Of a DNA stretch of 64,000 nucleotides, positions 16,471-24,618 are shown one piece after another. Under the pieces are notes generated by a model, which did no database searches, had not been told where the DNA came from, and saw nothing but the letters and a program-made list of their open reading frames with translations. Source of the DNA: Deltaproteobacteria bacterium (GTDB taxonomy: Bacteria > Myxococcota_A > Polyangia > Polyangiales > JADJMO01); assembly GCA_016182965.1 (NCBI GenBank), contig JACPFM010000136.1, forward strand, positions 28,915-92,914, written 5' to 3'. The position numbers and the translations under genes were made by a program. The first letter of the stretch is position 1, and each line of letters opens with the position of its first letter.

Positions 16471-17286
16471 ATGACCTACGAGTTCGACGCCGATACCGCC
16501 GTCGTGGAGGTCGAGCCGGGGATCTTCCGCGGCAACGTCCACGATCGCTGGAACGTCGGTCCGGTGCCCAACGGCGGTTACCTGCTCGCCATGGCCGCCC
16601 GCGCGATCGGCGCCAAGCTGCCCGGCCGCGAGCTGCGCACGATCACCGCGCACTACCTGCGCCCGGCGCGCTGCGCGCCGATCGAGATCGAGGTCGAGCC
16701 GGTCAAGGAGGGGCGCACCTACGCGACCGCGATGGCCCGGCTGATCCAGGAGGTGGCCGACGCCGACGGCGTGGTGGCGAAGAGGGAGCACGCGCGCGTG
16801 CTCGCCACGTTCGCCTCGCCCGACGCCCGCCCCGGTCCCGAGCACGTGCGCGGCACGCCGCCCGAGCTGCCGCCCGTCGAGGAGTGTCTGCGCGGCCCGA
16901 TGACCGACGCGGTCGCCATCACCCACCGCTTCGACACGCGCTACGCGCCCGAGACCGGCGGGTTCTTCGCGGGCAACCTCTCGGGCCGCGCCGAGCTGCG
17001 CGCCTGGGTGCGCTTCGTCGACGGCCGCGAGCCCGACGTCGACGCGCTGCCGCTCATCGCCGACGCGCTGCCGCCGCCGATCCTCAACGTCACCACGTTC
17101 CGGTGGGTGCCGACGATCGAGCTCACGGTGCACGTCCGCGCGCGTCCGGCGCCCGGTTGGTTGCGCTGCAAGTTCGAGAGTCGCTTCGTGTTCGGCGGCT
17201 ACCTCGAGGCCGACGGCGAGATCTGGGACAGCGCCGGCAACCTCGTGGCGCAGTCGCGACAGCTGATGTCTGCGGGGACCGAGTGA
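16471..17286 (+). CDS. Acyl-CoA thioesterase-like protein (4HBT_3 / TesB-like hot-dog fold)
   Basis: The 271-residue protein has two hot-dog-like halves. The first contains FRGNVHDRWNVGPVPNGGYLLA followed by AHYLRPARCAPIEIEVEP and GRTYATAMARL, a pattern of the thioesterase-like superfamily (4HBT_3). The second half ends in ESRFVFGGYLEADGEIWDSAGNLVAQSRQLM, typical for the family. It probably hydrolyses an acyl-CoA, in line with the adjacent ALDH. It starts 7 bp after the ALDH stop. Bases 16580-16618, coding for LLAMAARAIGAK, are duplicated exactly at 17460-17498. Confidence 0.88.
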   Translation: MTYEFDADTAVVEVEPGIFRGNVHDRWNVGPVPNGGYLLAMAARAIGAKLPGRELRTITAHYLRPARCAPIEIEVEPVKEGRTYATAMARLIQEVADADGVVAKREHARVLATFASPDARPGPEHVRGTPPELPPVEECLRGPMTDAVAITHRFDTRYAPETGGFFAGNLSGRAELRAWVRFVDGREPDVDALPLIADALPPPILNVTTFRWVPTIELTVHVRARPAPGWLRCKFESRFVFGGYLEADGEIWDSAGNLVAQSRQLMSAGTE

Positions 17287-17338
17287 GCAATCAGGCCATG
17301 AGGTGCGGTGAACGGGGCGCGGCTCGGGTCGCGCGTTA

Positions 17339-17379
17339 AGAATCCGAACGGCAGTTCGGTGATTGAACGTTCAGATTCT
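17339..17379. promoter_or_regulatory. Candidate operator: nested palindromes upstream of the PLA2-like gene
   Basis: In a locally AT-richer gap there is a perfect palindrome TGAACGTTCA (17364-17373), a hairpin CCGAAC-GGCA-GTTCGG (17344-17359) and flanking arms AGAATC/GATTCT (17339-17344 and 17374-17379). This composition differs from the surrounding coding DNA and fits a promoter/operator area. No regulator is identified. Confidence 0.35.
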
Positions 17380-17417
17380 GAACCGCGGATCGTTCGCACG
17401 CAGAAAACAGCGCAAAA

Positions 17418-18347
17418 ATGGTTCGGCATGGCGCCTGCTTTGCTCGGTCGTCATGCGCAACCTGCTCGCCATGGCCGCCCGCGCGATCGGCGCCAAGCAC
17501 GGACTACGACCTCGCCGGCACGTGGCTGTTCGCCGACACCGTCGTCCAGTTCGAGAGCCACATGTCCGAAGAGGGCGTCTCGACCGTGAAGCTGGTCGTC
17601 AACGGCGCCGACTTTGACGCCACCTTCGATTACTTCACCCACGCGTGGACGGCCGACGGTCACAAGAACACGCTGTTCGCCAAGGAGCTCGAGGCGCTGC
17701 AGAAGCTCGAGAAGCACCTCGAGTCGGTCGGCAAGGCGGGACGCACGTGGCAGCGCCTGTTCACGACGGTCTCGGTGCACGCCGGCGCTCCGGCGGGGTA
17801 CACCTTCCTCGTGCGCAGCGGCGGCGCCGGCGTCGCCGCCGAGGTGCAGCACCGCGAGTCGGATGCCGTGACCAACGATTCGATCACGTACTTCTGCACC
17901 GGCACGAATGGCAAGGCCTTCCGCAACAGCTGGGACACGCAGTGGGCGGAGCACGACAGCCTGACCGGCGAGGGCGGCTCGGGTCGCAATGCGACGACCG
18001 GCAACGAGTATCACGGGAAGCTCTGGACCAACACGCCGGGCGGCTGCCGCGTCGGTCGCGCGACCTCGTCCGGCGGAAACGGCCGCGGCTCGTGTGAAGG
18101 TCGCTGCGGCGCGGGCTGCCCGCGCACGTACAACTTCTACTTCACGTACGACTGCCTCGATCACGACGTCTGCCTCGACTACCACCCCAAGGCGCCCACC
18201 ACGAGCTCGTCCGGCGACTGCGGGTACGAGTACTCGGACGCGTACAGCGACTGGATGAACGGCAGCAGCTCAAGCTACTCGTCGAGCTGCGGCTCGGTCC
18301 CGAGCGATTGCGAGGACAACGGCAACTCCGTCGGCCCGGGCAAGTGA
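17418..18347 (+). CDS. Phospholipase A2-like protein with a damaged 5' end
   Basis: The C-terminal part has GSCEGRCGAGC and YDCLDHDVCLDY. The CxxHDxC pattern is the PLA2 active-site signature with its His-Asp pair, set in a Cys-rich secreted-type domain. The middle starts with TDYDLAGTWLF and is otherwise unrecognised. The frame from ATG 17418 gives no signal peptide (MVRHGACFARSSCATCSPWPP). A more signal-like start MRNLL lies at ATG 17453, but in another frame, and runs straight into 39 bp copied from the thioesterase gene. The true start is therefore unclear, and the gene may have lost export. Confidence 0.6.
   Translation: MVRHGACFARSSCATCSPWPPARSAPSTDYDLAGTWLFADTVVQFESHMSEEGVSTVKLVVNGADFDATFDYFTHAWTADGHKNTLFAKELEALQKLEKHLESVGKAGRTWQRLFTTVSVHAGAPAGYTFLVRSGGAGVAAEVQHRESDAVTNDSITYFCTGTNGKAFRNSWDTQWAEHDSLTGEGGSGRNATTGNEYHGKLWTNTPGGCRVGRATSSGGNGRGSCEGRCGAGCPRTYNFYFTYDCLDHDVCLDYHPKAPTTSSSGDCGYEYSDAYSDWMNGSSSSYSSSCGSVPSDCEDNGNSVGPGK
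17460..17498. repeat. 39-bp exact direct duplicate of 16580-16618
   Basis: The 39 bases are identical to the part of the thioesterase gene encoding LLAMAARAIGAK, 880 bp upstream. Flanking bases differ on both sides. In the copy, the thioesterase frame is still open from ATG 17453 but is out of register with the downstream PLA2-like frame. Confidence 0.95.
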
Positions 18348-18378
18348 CGCCGCGACGACGACCGCCTAGACCACCGCC

Positions 18379-19011
18379 GTGACGTCGTCGGCACCGAGCT
18401 GGCGGAGCGTGGCGATCGCGTTCGGCGTGTTCGTCCTGATTGTCGCCGCCCTGATCGTCTGGTTTACCGGGTCTGACGCGCGTGCGGTCCGCGCGCCGCT
18501 GGACCCGGCACCTGCCACGTCGGTCGTATCGGCGCCGCAGCCGCAATCGCATCCCGTGCAGACCGCGACACCTTCGTTCGCGGTGCTGAACCCGTCCGCC
18601 GCGCCGGAGCCGAGCCCGCGCAAGAAGCTGCTCCCGACCGATCCCGATCCGCCGCCGCCCGAGGGGCTCCACTCGATCGCCGTAGGCAGCCGCGACCCGT
18701 TCGAGGCGAAGGGCGACGATGGGCTCCGCGTGGTCGCGTCGTACGGCGCCATCAAGATCGGGATCGCGAAAAAGGCCCACGTACGCGACGAGCAGCAGGT
18801 CGCCGCGATCACGCTCGCGCTCGCCAAGGAGCTGAACGAGAAGGAGAGCGGGCGCAAGGACGACTTCGAGACGCGCGCGCACGAGTACCAGCCGATCCTC
18901 GGCGGCTACGCCGCGAAGCTCCAGCCGTACATGACCGGCGAATTCGCGTTTCATGCCGGCGACTGGATCCTCTTCCACTCCGTCAAGGACCCCGGTGCGA
19001 AGGCTCCGTGA
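18379..19011 (+). CDS. Hypothetical membrane-anchored protein
   Basis: A 210-residue protein from GTG 18379 with one N-terminal membrane segment (residues ~10-29, VAIAFGVFVLIVAALIVWF). A Pro/Ala/Ser-rich linker follows (to ~95), then a soluble domain with ASYGAIKIGIAKKAHVRDEQQ and FAFHAGDWILFHSVKD. The topology suggests an inner-membrane anchor with the domain in the periplasm. No family is recognised. Its 3' end overlaps the next gene by 17 bp, so the two are translationally coupled. Confidence 0.6.
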   Translation: MTSSAPSWRSVAIAFGVFVLIVAALIVWFTGSDARAVRAPLDPAPATSVVSAPQPQSHPVQTATPSFAVLNPSAAPEPSPRKKLLPTDPDPPPPEGLHSIAVGSRDPFEAKGDDGLRVVASYGAIKIGIAKKAHVRDEQQVAAITLALAKELNEKESGRKDDFETRAHEYQPILGGYAAKLQPYMTGEFAFHAGDWILFHSVKDPGAKAP

Positions 19012-19885
19012 CCTGTGCGTCGTCGCGCTGCTGCTCGTCGCGGCCGCGTGCAGGCGGGAGCGTTGCGGGCCCGCGGCCGACAAGTCCGTGGTCGCGTGCG
19101 TCGGCGACGACGCCGTCCGCACCGGCGACGCGCGCGAGCTCTTGCGCGAGCCGTGGTGGACGCCTGGCTCCGCGACGCTCCCCGATCCGCGGCGCAACGC
19201 GGTCGACGAGGCCATCCGGCTCCGTCTCCTCGCGCAGGAGGCCCTCCGCCGCGGCGTCGCCCCCGCGCCCGGCGTTCCAAAGACCGCTGCGGCGCTCGCG
19301 CAGGCGCTGATCGCCGACGAGGCACGGCGCCGCGGGCTGTCGCGCGAAGCCGTCAGCGACGAAGAGGCGCGCCGCTTCTACGACGAGCACCCCGAGCACT
19401 TCGGGCAGATCGACGAGCTGCGCCTGCACGCGGTGATCACGTCCGATCCGCAGAAGGCGGAGCAGGCGTACGAGGCGGCGAAGGGCGCGGACGAGAAACG
19501 GTTCTCCGAGATCGTCGCGGAGTTCTCGGAGGACGAGCCGTCGAAGGCCAAGGGCGGCGACCTCGGCGTGGTGCGCGCGTCGAAGTTCGCCGATAGGGCG
19601 CTGCTCATGCTCGGGCTCGCCCTGCGCCGCCCAGGATCGATCGGCGGCCCCATCAAGGCAGCGGACGGTCGCTATTACGTGGTGCGGCTCACCGACGTCG
19701 AGATCACGAAGCTGCCCGCGTTCGACGAACAGACGAAGAGCAAGGCCAAGAACGTGATCGTGCACGAGCGCAAGGAGGCGGCGATCGCCGAGCTCGTCAC
19801 GCAGCTGAAGAGCCGGACCCCGATCCGGATCTTCGACGACGCCGTCGCCGCGCTCGACACAAGCCCAAAACCAGCGTCGCCGTGA
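18995..19885 (+). CDS. Peptidyl-prolyl cis-trans isomerase, parvulin (PpiC) type lipoprotein
   Basis: Parvulin-type isomerases catalyse proline isomerisation and assist envelope protein folding. Start GTG 18995 gives a 296-residue precursor with a lipoprotein signal RRLRDLCVVALLLVAAC. It has a SurA/PrsA-like helical region, with the parvulin domain at about residues 130-250 (ELRLHAVITSDP, FSEIVAEFSEDEPSKAKGGDLG, GGPIKAADGRYYVVRLTDV). It is likely anchored in the envelope. The gene overlaps the preceding one by 17 bp, and its last 89 bp overlap the 3' end of the convergent protease gene. Confidence 0.85.
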   Translation: MRRLRDLCVVALLLVAAACRRERCGPAADKSVVACVGDDAVRTGDARELLREPWWTPGSATLPDPRRNAVDEAIRLRLLAQEALRRGVAPAPGVPKTAAALAQALIADEARRRGLSREAVSDEEARRFYDEHPEHFGQIDELRLHAVITSDPQKAEQAYEAAKGADEKRFSEIVAEFSEDEPSKAKGGDLGVVRASKFADRALLMLGLALRRPGSIGGPIKAADGRYYVVRLTDVEITKLPAFDEQTKSKAKNVIVHERKEAAIAELVTQLKSRTPIRIFDDAVAALDTSPKPASP

Positions 19886-20966
19886 GCGCGCCGCCGGGCG
19901 GTGCCGCGCGGGCCCATCCGCAGCCGCCGCCCTGCGCCCGTATCGTGCTCGGACCAGCTGAGGGCGGCGCCTGCGCGAGATCCCGGCACGACACGAAGCA
20001 CCCGCACGTCCGCCCGAGATCGCCGGGACCGGACGAGGCGCACAGCTCCGAAGCACACTGCGCGTCGTCGGTGCACGGCGCGCCGATCACGCCGCTGCGG
20101 CTCAGCGCCCACCCGCAGACGCTCCCGAGCTCGCGCTCGGGGAGGCACAGCATGCCGCGCGGGCAGTCGTCGTCGCCAATGCAGCGCTCGGCGCAGAGGT
20201 TCTCCGTCAGCGGAGCGATCCTGCGCGAGGGGGCCGGGGGCGACGCGAGGTAGGGGCGCACGAACTCGTCGAGGTACGGCGACAGGAACGTCACGTTCGC
20301 GAACTCGGCGCATTTGGGATCGCCCGACCGCACGACGCCGACCAGCTGCTCGCCCGCGAAGACCGGCGCGCCCGAGTCGCCGCCGCACGCGAGCGACGGC
20401 GCCGCCGCCGTGCGGAAGACGCGCGCCTCGACCTCGGTGACCTCGCTCGTCCCCTGGCGCTTGCGGCCGCCGCCACCCGAGCCCTCGCCGCCGAACCCGA
20501 CGACGCGAACGCGATCGCCGACGGCAGGCGCATCGCGCGTGTCGACCGGGACAGGCGTCGCCCTCGGCGCCTCTTCGAGCTGGAGCAGGGCGAGGTCGTT
20601 CGCGAAGGTCTCGGGATCGTAACCGGGGTGGATGCGCTGATCGATTACCCCGAAGAAGCGCCCCGTCCCGCCGTTCGGATCGACCCCGGCGTACACCTCC
20701 AGATCGAGCGCGGGCTCTCCGGCGCAGTGCGCTGCCGTGAGCACCACACGTTCGGCGACGAGGACGCCCGTGCAAAAGGACTCCACCCACGGCTCGCGAC
20801 AGTGCGCGCGGCGCTTCACCAGCGCGACGACGGCGGGATCACCGTCGTGCGCCTCGCCGGCACGGATCTCCGCGGCGCGTCGGGCGAGACCGTCGGCGTC
20901 GGGCGAGCAGCCGGCGAGCGACGCCGCGAGCGTGAGCTTCGCCAGTTTGTCCCGGACGAGCGGCAC
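19797..20966 (-). CDS. Trypsin-like serine protease (S1) with MYXO-CTERM-like tail
   Basis: The mature protein has the S1 catalytic His in VLTAAHC, Asp in NDLALLQLEE and Ser in ACGGDSGAP. After it comes a Cys-rich stretch (CIGDDDCPRGMLCLPE). The C-terminus GGGCGWARAAPPGGALTATL...RARRRRRRR has the Cys, hydrophobic helix and Arg cluster of MYXO-CTERM sorting signals. Start GTG 20966 gives a compact signal with lipobox SLAGC; ATG 21029 would add 21 residues. The frame's last 89 bases are antisense to the end of the isomerase gene. A secreted or surface-anchored protease is likely. Confidence 0.82.
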   Translation of the reverse strand: MPLVRDKLAKLTLAASLAGCSPDADGLARRAAEIRAGEAHDGDPAVVALVKRRAHCREPWVESFCTGVLVAERVVLTAAHCAGEPALDLEVYAGVDPNGGTGRFFGVIDQRIHPGYDPETFANDLALLQLEEAPRATPVPVDTRDAPAVGDRVRVVGFGGEGSGGGGRKRQGTSEVTEVEARVFRTAAAPSLACGGDSGAPVFAGEQLVGVVRSGDPKCAEFANVTFLSPYLDEFVRPYLASPPAPSRRIAPLTENLCAERCIGDDDCPRGMLCLPERELGSVCGWALSRSGVIGAPCTDDAQCASELCASSGPGDLGRTCGCFVSCRDLAQAPPSAGPSTIRAQGGGCGWARAAPPGGALTATLVLGLCRARRRRRRRSGSGSGSSAA

Positions 20967-21056
20967 GGCGTGGAGCGTAGCGCGCGCGTGCGGGGACACC
21001 GAAGGAGGAAGTCGCGGGGAGCGACGCATGCTCTACTCCTCCGTCGGTGCCCTCCG

Positions 21057-22043
21057 ATGGCTGGCGAGCTCACGATCCTCGTCCTCTTGACCGCCGGGCA
21101 CGCCAGCACGCCGACCACCACCTCGATGCTCGGCGCCGCGCACCAGACGCTCGGTCCGAGCGCGCGCATCACCATCGAGACCGTCGAGGAGATGCCGAGC
21201 GATCCCGACGCGGCGCTGCTCGCGGACATGCTGCGGCTGACCGCGGTCGTCGAGGTGACGTGGCCCGCGGCGAAGCTCGCGGCTGCGCGGATCCGGATGT
21301 ACCCGCGCGTGCGCGGCGAGTGGGTGCAGCGCGACATCACCTTCGCCGCGACCGACGGCGACAGCGAGCGGGGGCGCACGGTCGGGTACGCATTCGCGGC
21401 CATGGTGCCGAACGACGCCGAGCCGGGCGCCTCGTCGCCGGCTGCGATCGTGTCGCCTGCCACGATCGTCGTCCCGGCGTCGCCCGCCCCGCCGGCGTCG
21501 CCCGCCCCGCCGCGCGCGCCGATCGCGCCTCCACCGTCCACGGCGCCCTCGACGCCGACGCGCCTGAGGCTCGGCGTCGGTGGGACGGCGAGGCTCGCCG
21601 GCAGCGCGTGGATGTTCGGCGGCGAAGCGGGCGCGTGGTGGGCGCTCCCGTCGTCGTGGTGGCTTCACCTCGGCGCCGAGGCGCACACCGGGACGATCGC
21701 GGCCGCGTCGACGCGCGTCGCGGAGGTCGGGGTGCTCGTCGGCTTCTCCCATCAGCTCCAGCTCGCGGGCCCATTTTCGACGTCGCTCCGCGTCGATGCC
21801 TTGATCGCCCGGCAGTCGCTGTGGCGCACCTCCGCCGTCGACGAGCCCCGCGCGACCTGGATGGTCGGCGGGCTCGCGCTCGGCGAGCTCGCTTGGCAGG
21901 CCAGCCCCCGCTTCGACGTGTGCGTCGGGGTCGGGGCCGAGCTGCTCTCCACCGAGACCCGCGTGCATGTCGGCACGCGCGCGATCGACGCGCTCCCGCG
22001 GGTGCGCGCGCTCGGGTCGCTCGGCGTCCGCGTACGCCTTTGA
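21057..22043 (+). CDS. Hypothetical outer-membrane barrel-like protein with periplasmic N-terminal part
   Basis: A protein of about 328 residues from ATG 21057. Its first 120 residues contain VVEVTWPAAKLAAARIRMYPR. A Pro/Ala-rich linker (residues ~135-160) follows, then about 165 residues of alternating strands (LRLGVGGTARLAGSAWMFGGEAGAWWALP...) ending in LRALGSLGVRVRL. The alternation and terminal pattern suggest a beta-barrel. The start region (MAGELTILVLLTAGHA) is only weakly signal-like. It lies about 100 bp before the sigma factor gene. I do not recognise the family. Confidence 0.65.
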   Translation: MAGELTILVLLTAGHASTPTTTSMLGAAHQTLGPSARITIETVEEMPSDPDAALLADMLRLTAVVEVTWPAAKLAAARIRMYPRVRGEWVQRDITFAATDGDSERGRTVGYAFAAMVPNDAEPGASSPAAIVSPATIVVPASPAPPASPAPPRAPIAPPPSTAPSTPTRLRLGVGGTARLAGSAWMFGGEAGAWWALPSSWWLHLGAEAHTGTIAAASTRVAEVGVLVGFSHQLQLAGPFSTSLRVDALIARQSLWRTSAVDEPRATWMVGGLALGELAWQASPRFDVCVGVGAELLSTETRVHVGTRAIDALPRVRALGSLGVRVRL

Positions 22044-22139
22044 TTCGGGTGCCGACGTGCGCGCGAGTGCGACACGACGCCGCCGCGACAATCGTGTCAT
22101 GCTGGAGCGTCACCGAGGCACCAGATCCTCAGCAGACCC

Positions 22140-22802
22140 ATGGCATCGGCGCTCCCGGCACGTCACCTGCGGCTCGTCGGCCCGGAGCCCGAAGCTCCGG
22201 AGAGCGCCGCGCCTGCGGCGTCCGACGCCGACGTCGTGGCGGCGTTCCAGCTACGCGAACGCGGCGCCGCCGAGGCGTTGCACGATCGGGTGCGCCCCGT
22301 CGTCGACCGAACGGTCGCGCGTCTGCTCGGCGCGCGAGACCACGACTTCGACGACCTCGTGCAGGTCGCGCTGATCGAGATCGTCCTGTCGCTCCCGCGC
22401 TGGCGCGCCGGCTGCTCGCTGGCGACCTGGGCGACCACCATCGCCGCGCGCTGCGTCTACAAGGCGGTGCGTCGCCGTCGCCTCGAGCGTCGCATCTTCG
22501 ACGCGGCGACCTTCTGCTTCGACGATCTGCCCGACGTCCGCTGCGCCGAGCGTGACGTGCGCGCGCGCAGCGTCTTGCGTCGCGTGCGCGCGCACCTCTC
22601 GGCGATCGACGAGAAGAAGGCGTGGGCCTTCGTGCTGCACGACGTGTTCGGTCACGACGTGCGCGAGGTTTCCGAGATCATGGACGCGAGCGTCGCCGCG
22701 ACGCAGCAGCGCCTCAGCCGCGGCCGCCGCGAGCTCCTGGCCCGCATCGAGGGAGATCCGGAGCTCTCCGACCTGCTGCGCGACCTCGGAGGTGCGCGAT
22801 GA
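22140..22802 (+). CDS. ECF-type RNA polymerase sigma factor
   Basis: The 220-residue protein has sigma region 2 (DFDDLVQVALIEIVLSLPRW...CSLATWATTIAARCVYKAVRRRR) and region 4 (KKAWAFVLHDVFGHDVREVSEIMDASVAATQQRLSRGRRELLARI), linked by a short acidic segment. This is the usual layout of an extracytoplasmic-function sigma factor. Its stop overlaps the start of the FecR-like gene (ATGA at 22799-22802), so that protein is the likely anti-sigma or regulator. Target promoters cannot be predicted from this window alone. Confidence 0.92.
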   Translation: MASALPARHLRLVGPEPEAPESAAPAASDADVVAAFQLRERGAAEALHDRVRPVVDRTVARLLGARDHDFDDLVQVALIEIVLSLPRWRAGCSLATWATTIAARCVYKAVRRRRLERRIFDAATFCFDDLPDVRCAERDVRARSVLRRVRAHLSAIDEKKAWAFVLHDVFGHDVREVSEIMDASVAATQQRLSRGRRELLARIEGDPELSDLLRDLGGAR

Positions 22803-23905
22803 GCGACGATCCGCTGCTCCGAGCGGCCGCCGAGGTGCTGCGCGACGCCGCGACCGAGCGTGTCCCGCCGCCGTCCGAGCACGACCGCCTGCGCGCCGTC
22901 GTGATGATGGAGGCCGCGCGCGATCAAGCGCAGCGGCGCACGACGCTTCGTCGCGCGGTGTGGCCGCTCGCCGCGGCCGCGGCGGCGCTCCTCGTGGCCG
23001 GCATCGCAGCGAAGTGGCCGCGCAAGCCCGCGCCGGCCCTCGTGGCGGCGCCGGTCGCGCGAACGCTCGAGGGGAGGAGCGTCGTCGTGCGCGCGGGAGT
23101 CGAGTTGCCCGTCGCCGAGGGCGTGAGCGTCGAGGCGGGCGATCGCATCGTCAACGATCCGGGCGCGCGCGCCGGCCTCGCGCTCCCGACCGGAACGCAC
23201 CTCCTGGTCGAGGGGAGCACCGACGTGGCGGTGACGGGAACGGCGGCGACGCAGTCGTTCTTCCTCGCGAGCGGAGCGGTGCGGGCCGACGTCGCGAAGC
23301 TTCGCGAGGGCGAGCGCTTCCTCGTCCGCACCGCCGACGGCGAGATCGAGGTGCGTGGCACGTCGTTCCGCGTCGCGCGTGTCGCCTCCGATCCGACCTG
23401 TCAGCCGGCGAGCTCGACGCGCGTCGAGGTGTTCGAGGGGTTGGTGGTCGTGCGGGCGAACGGGGTCGAGGCGCGCGTCGCGGCGGGCGAGCGGTGGCCG
23501 CGCTGCTCTGCGCCCGCGCCCGTCACGCCGGCTGCTCCGGCGGTCGCGTCGGTCGCGGTGCCGAGCTCGGCTCCCGTGTCGCCGCCGAAATCGCTCGCGG
23601 GCGCCTCGTCGCCCAAGCCGACCGAGGTGTCCGCGTCCGATCTCGCCGAGCAGAACGACATGTTTGCCGCCGCGATCGCGCACAAGCGCGCCGGCAACGC
23701 GCACTCGGCGATCGTCGGCTTCGAGCGGTTGCTCGCGCGGTTCCCCGGCTGTGCGCTCGCCGAGCAGGCGACGGTCGAGCGCTTCAAGCTCCTGGCGGTG
23801 ACGGATCGATCGCGCGCGGTCGACGCGGCGCGAGCGTATCTCCATCGGTATCCCGGCGGGTACGCGCGGCGCGATGCCGAGGCGATCGTCGCGGGTACGC
23901 CATGA
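22799..23905 (+). CDS. FecR-domain protein with TPR-like C-terminal part, putative sigma regulator
   Basis: A 368-residue protein from ATG 22799. A cytoplasmic N-terminal part (~60 residues) is followed by a membrane helix at ~58-78 (RAVWPLAAAAAALLVAGIAA). A FecR domain follows in the periplasm (LEGRSVVVRAGVELPVAEGVSVEAGDRI ... GEIEVRGTSFRV...VEVFEGLVVVRANG). After a Pro/Ala linker come TPR-like helices (FAAAIAHKRAGNAHSAIVGFERLL). FecR proteins sense envelope signals and control ECF sigma factors. It overlaps the sigma gene by four bases and the next lipoprotein gene by four bases (ATGA at 23902-23905). No TonB-dependent transducer gene is adjacent. Confidence 0.88.
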   Translation: MSDDPLLRAAAEVLRDAATERVPPPSEHDRLRAVVMMEAARDQAQRRTTLRRAVWPLAAAAAALLVAGIAAKWPRKPAPALVAAPVARTLEGRSVVVRAGVELPVAEGVSVEAGDRIVNDPGARAGLALPTGTHLLVEGSTDVAVTGTAATQSFFLASGAVRADVAKLREGERFLVRTADGEIEVRGTSFRVARVASDPTCQPASSTRVEVFEGLVVVRANGVEARVAAGERWPRCSAPAPVTPAAPAVASVAVPSSAPVSPPKSLAGASSPKPTEVSASDLAEQNDMFAAAIAHKRAGNAHSAIVGFERLLARFPGCALAEQATVERFKLLAVTDRSRAVDAARAYLHRYPGGYARRDAEAIVAGTP

Positions 23906-24384
23906 AGTACGCCTTCGCCGGCGTCGCCGTCATCGTCGCCGCTGGGGCCGCGGCGTGCGTCTTCGACGCGCGGTTCGAAGACGGCGGCGCCGCGCCGCTC
24001 GCCGACGCGGGCGAACGCGGGGCGACGGACACGGAGTCGTCGAGCACCGCCGAACCCGGCGTGACCGGCGACTCGAGCGATGCGGGTGCGTTCGACGACA
24101 CCGGCTCGTCTCTCGATTCGGGCGAGACGGCATCGGGCGGCGACGCAGGGTCGGCCGTCGAGACCGCCGCCGGCGGCGACGCCGCGCCGACCGTCGACAG
24201 CCTGACCGGCGGCGACACGGGCGGGAGTGACGTCGTTGCAGCGCCGGTTCCGGACGCCGGTTTGGACTCGTTGCCCAAGCCAGATGCCCTTCCCGATACA
24301 CCACGCGCGGACGCTCCGCCCGACGGCCCGCCAGACGAGCTGCCTGGAGACGGGAGTGCTGAGGTTCCGGTGTGGCCGCCGTAG
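23902..24384 (+). CDS. Putative lipoprotein, low-complexity, third gene of the sigma-FecR operon
   Basis: A 160-residue product with signal MKYAFAGVAVIVAAGAAAC (lipobox Cys19). The rest is an unstructured Asp/Gly/Ser/Thr/Pro-rich sequence (GGDTGGSDVV..., PDALPDTPRADAPPDGPPDE). It resembles the linker part of the large surface lipoproteins downstream but lacks a folded domain. Immediately after its stop lies a Calx-beta fragment (24405-24541), so the gene may be a truncated remnant of a longer Calx-beta lipoprotein. The start is fixed by the ATGA overlap with the FecR gene. Confidence 0.7.
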   Translation: MKYAFAGVAVIVAAGAAACVFDARFEDGGAAPLADAGERGATDTESSSTAEPGVTGDSSDAGAFDDTGSSLDSGETASGGDAGSAVETAAGGDAAPTVDSLTGGDTGGSDVVAAPVPDAGLDSLPKPDALPDTPRADAPPDGPPDELPGDGSAEVPVWPP

Positions 24385-24404
24385 CCGACATGCATCCCGC
24401 AGCA

Positions 24405-24541
24405 AGAGGGTCACCGTCTTGGTGATCGGCGACAACTCCGTCGAGCCGAACGAGACGTTCTTCGTCGACCTGCGGTGAACGCGAACATCGCGGACGACCA
24501 GGGCCTCGGCAGCGTCGGCAACGACGACGGAGCGCGTCGGG
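24405..24541 (+). pseudogene. Calx-beta domain remnant with frameshift
   Basis: In one frame 24410-24478 reads RVTVLVIGDNSVEPNETFFVDL, the end of a Calx-beta domain. After a shift it continues AVNANIADDQGLGSVGNDDG. These match the ends of domains in the intact protein at 31391-33262 (VIGDMTVEPNETFFVRLS and GAVNATIADNQGRGTIVNDD). About seven bases are missing at the junction near 24473 compared with the intact copy. No start codon or upstream part of the domain is present. Confidence 0.8.
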
Positions 24542-24618
24542 GCTCGTTGGAGGTCGAGCGCACCGCTCGTCGGAGCGGGAGTGCTCGGTCTCGGTTTCTT
24601 GTTGGCCAAAAGACGACA

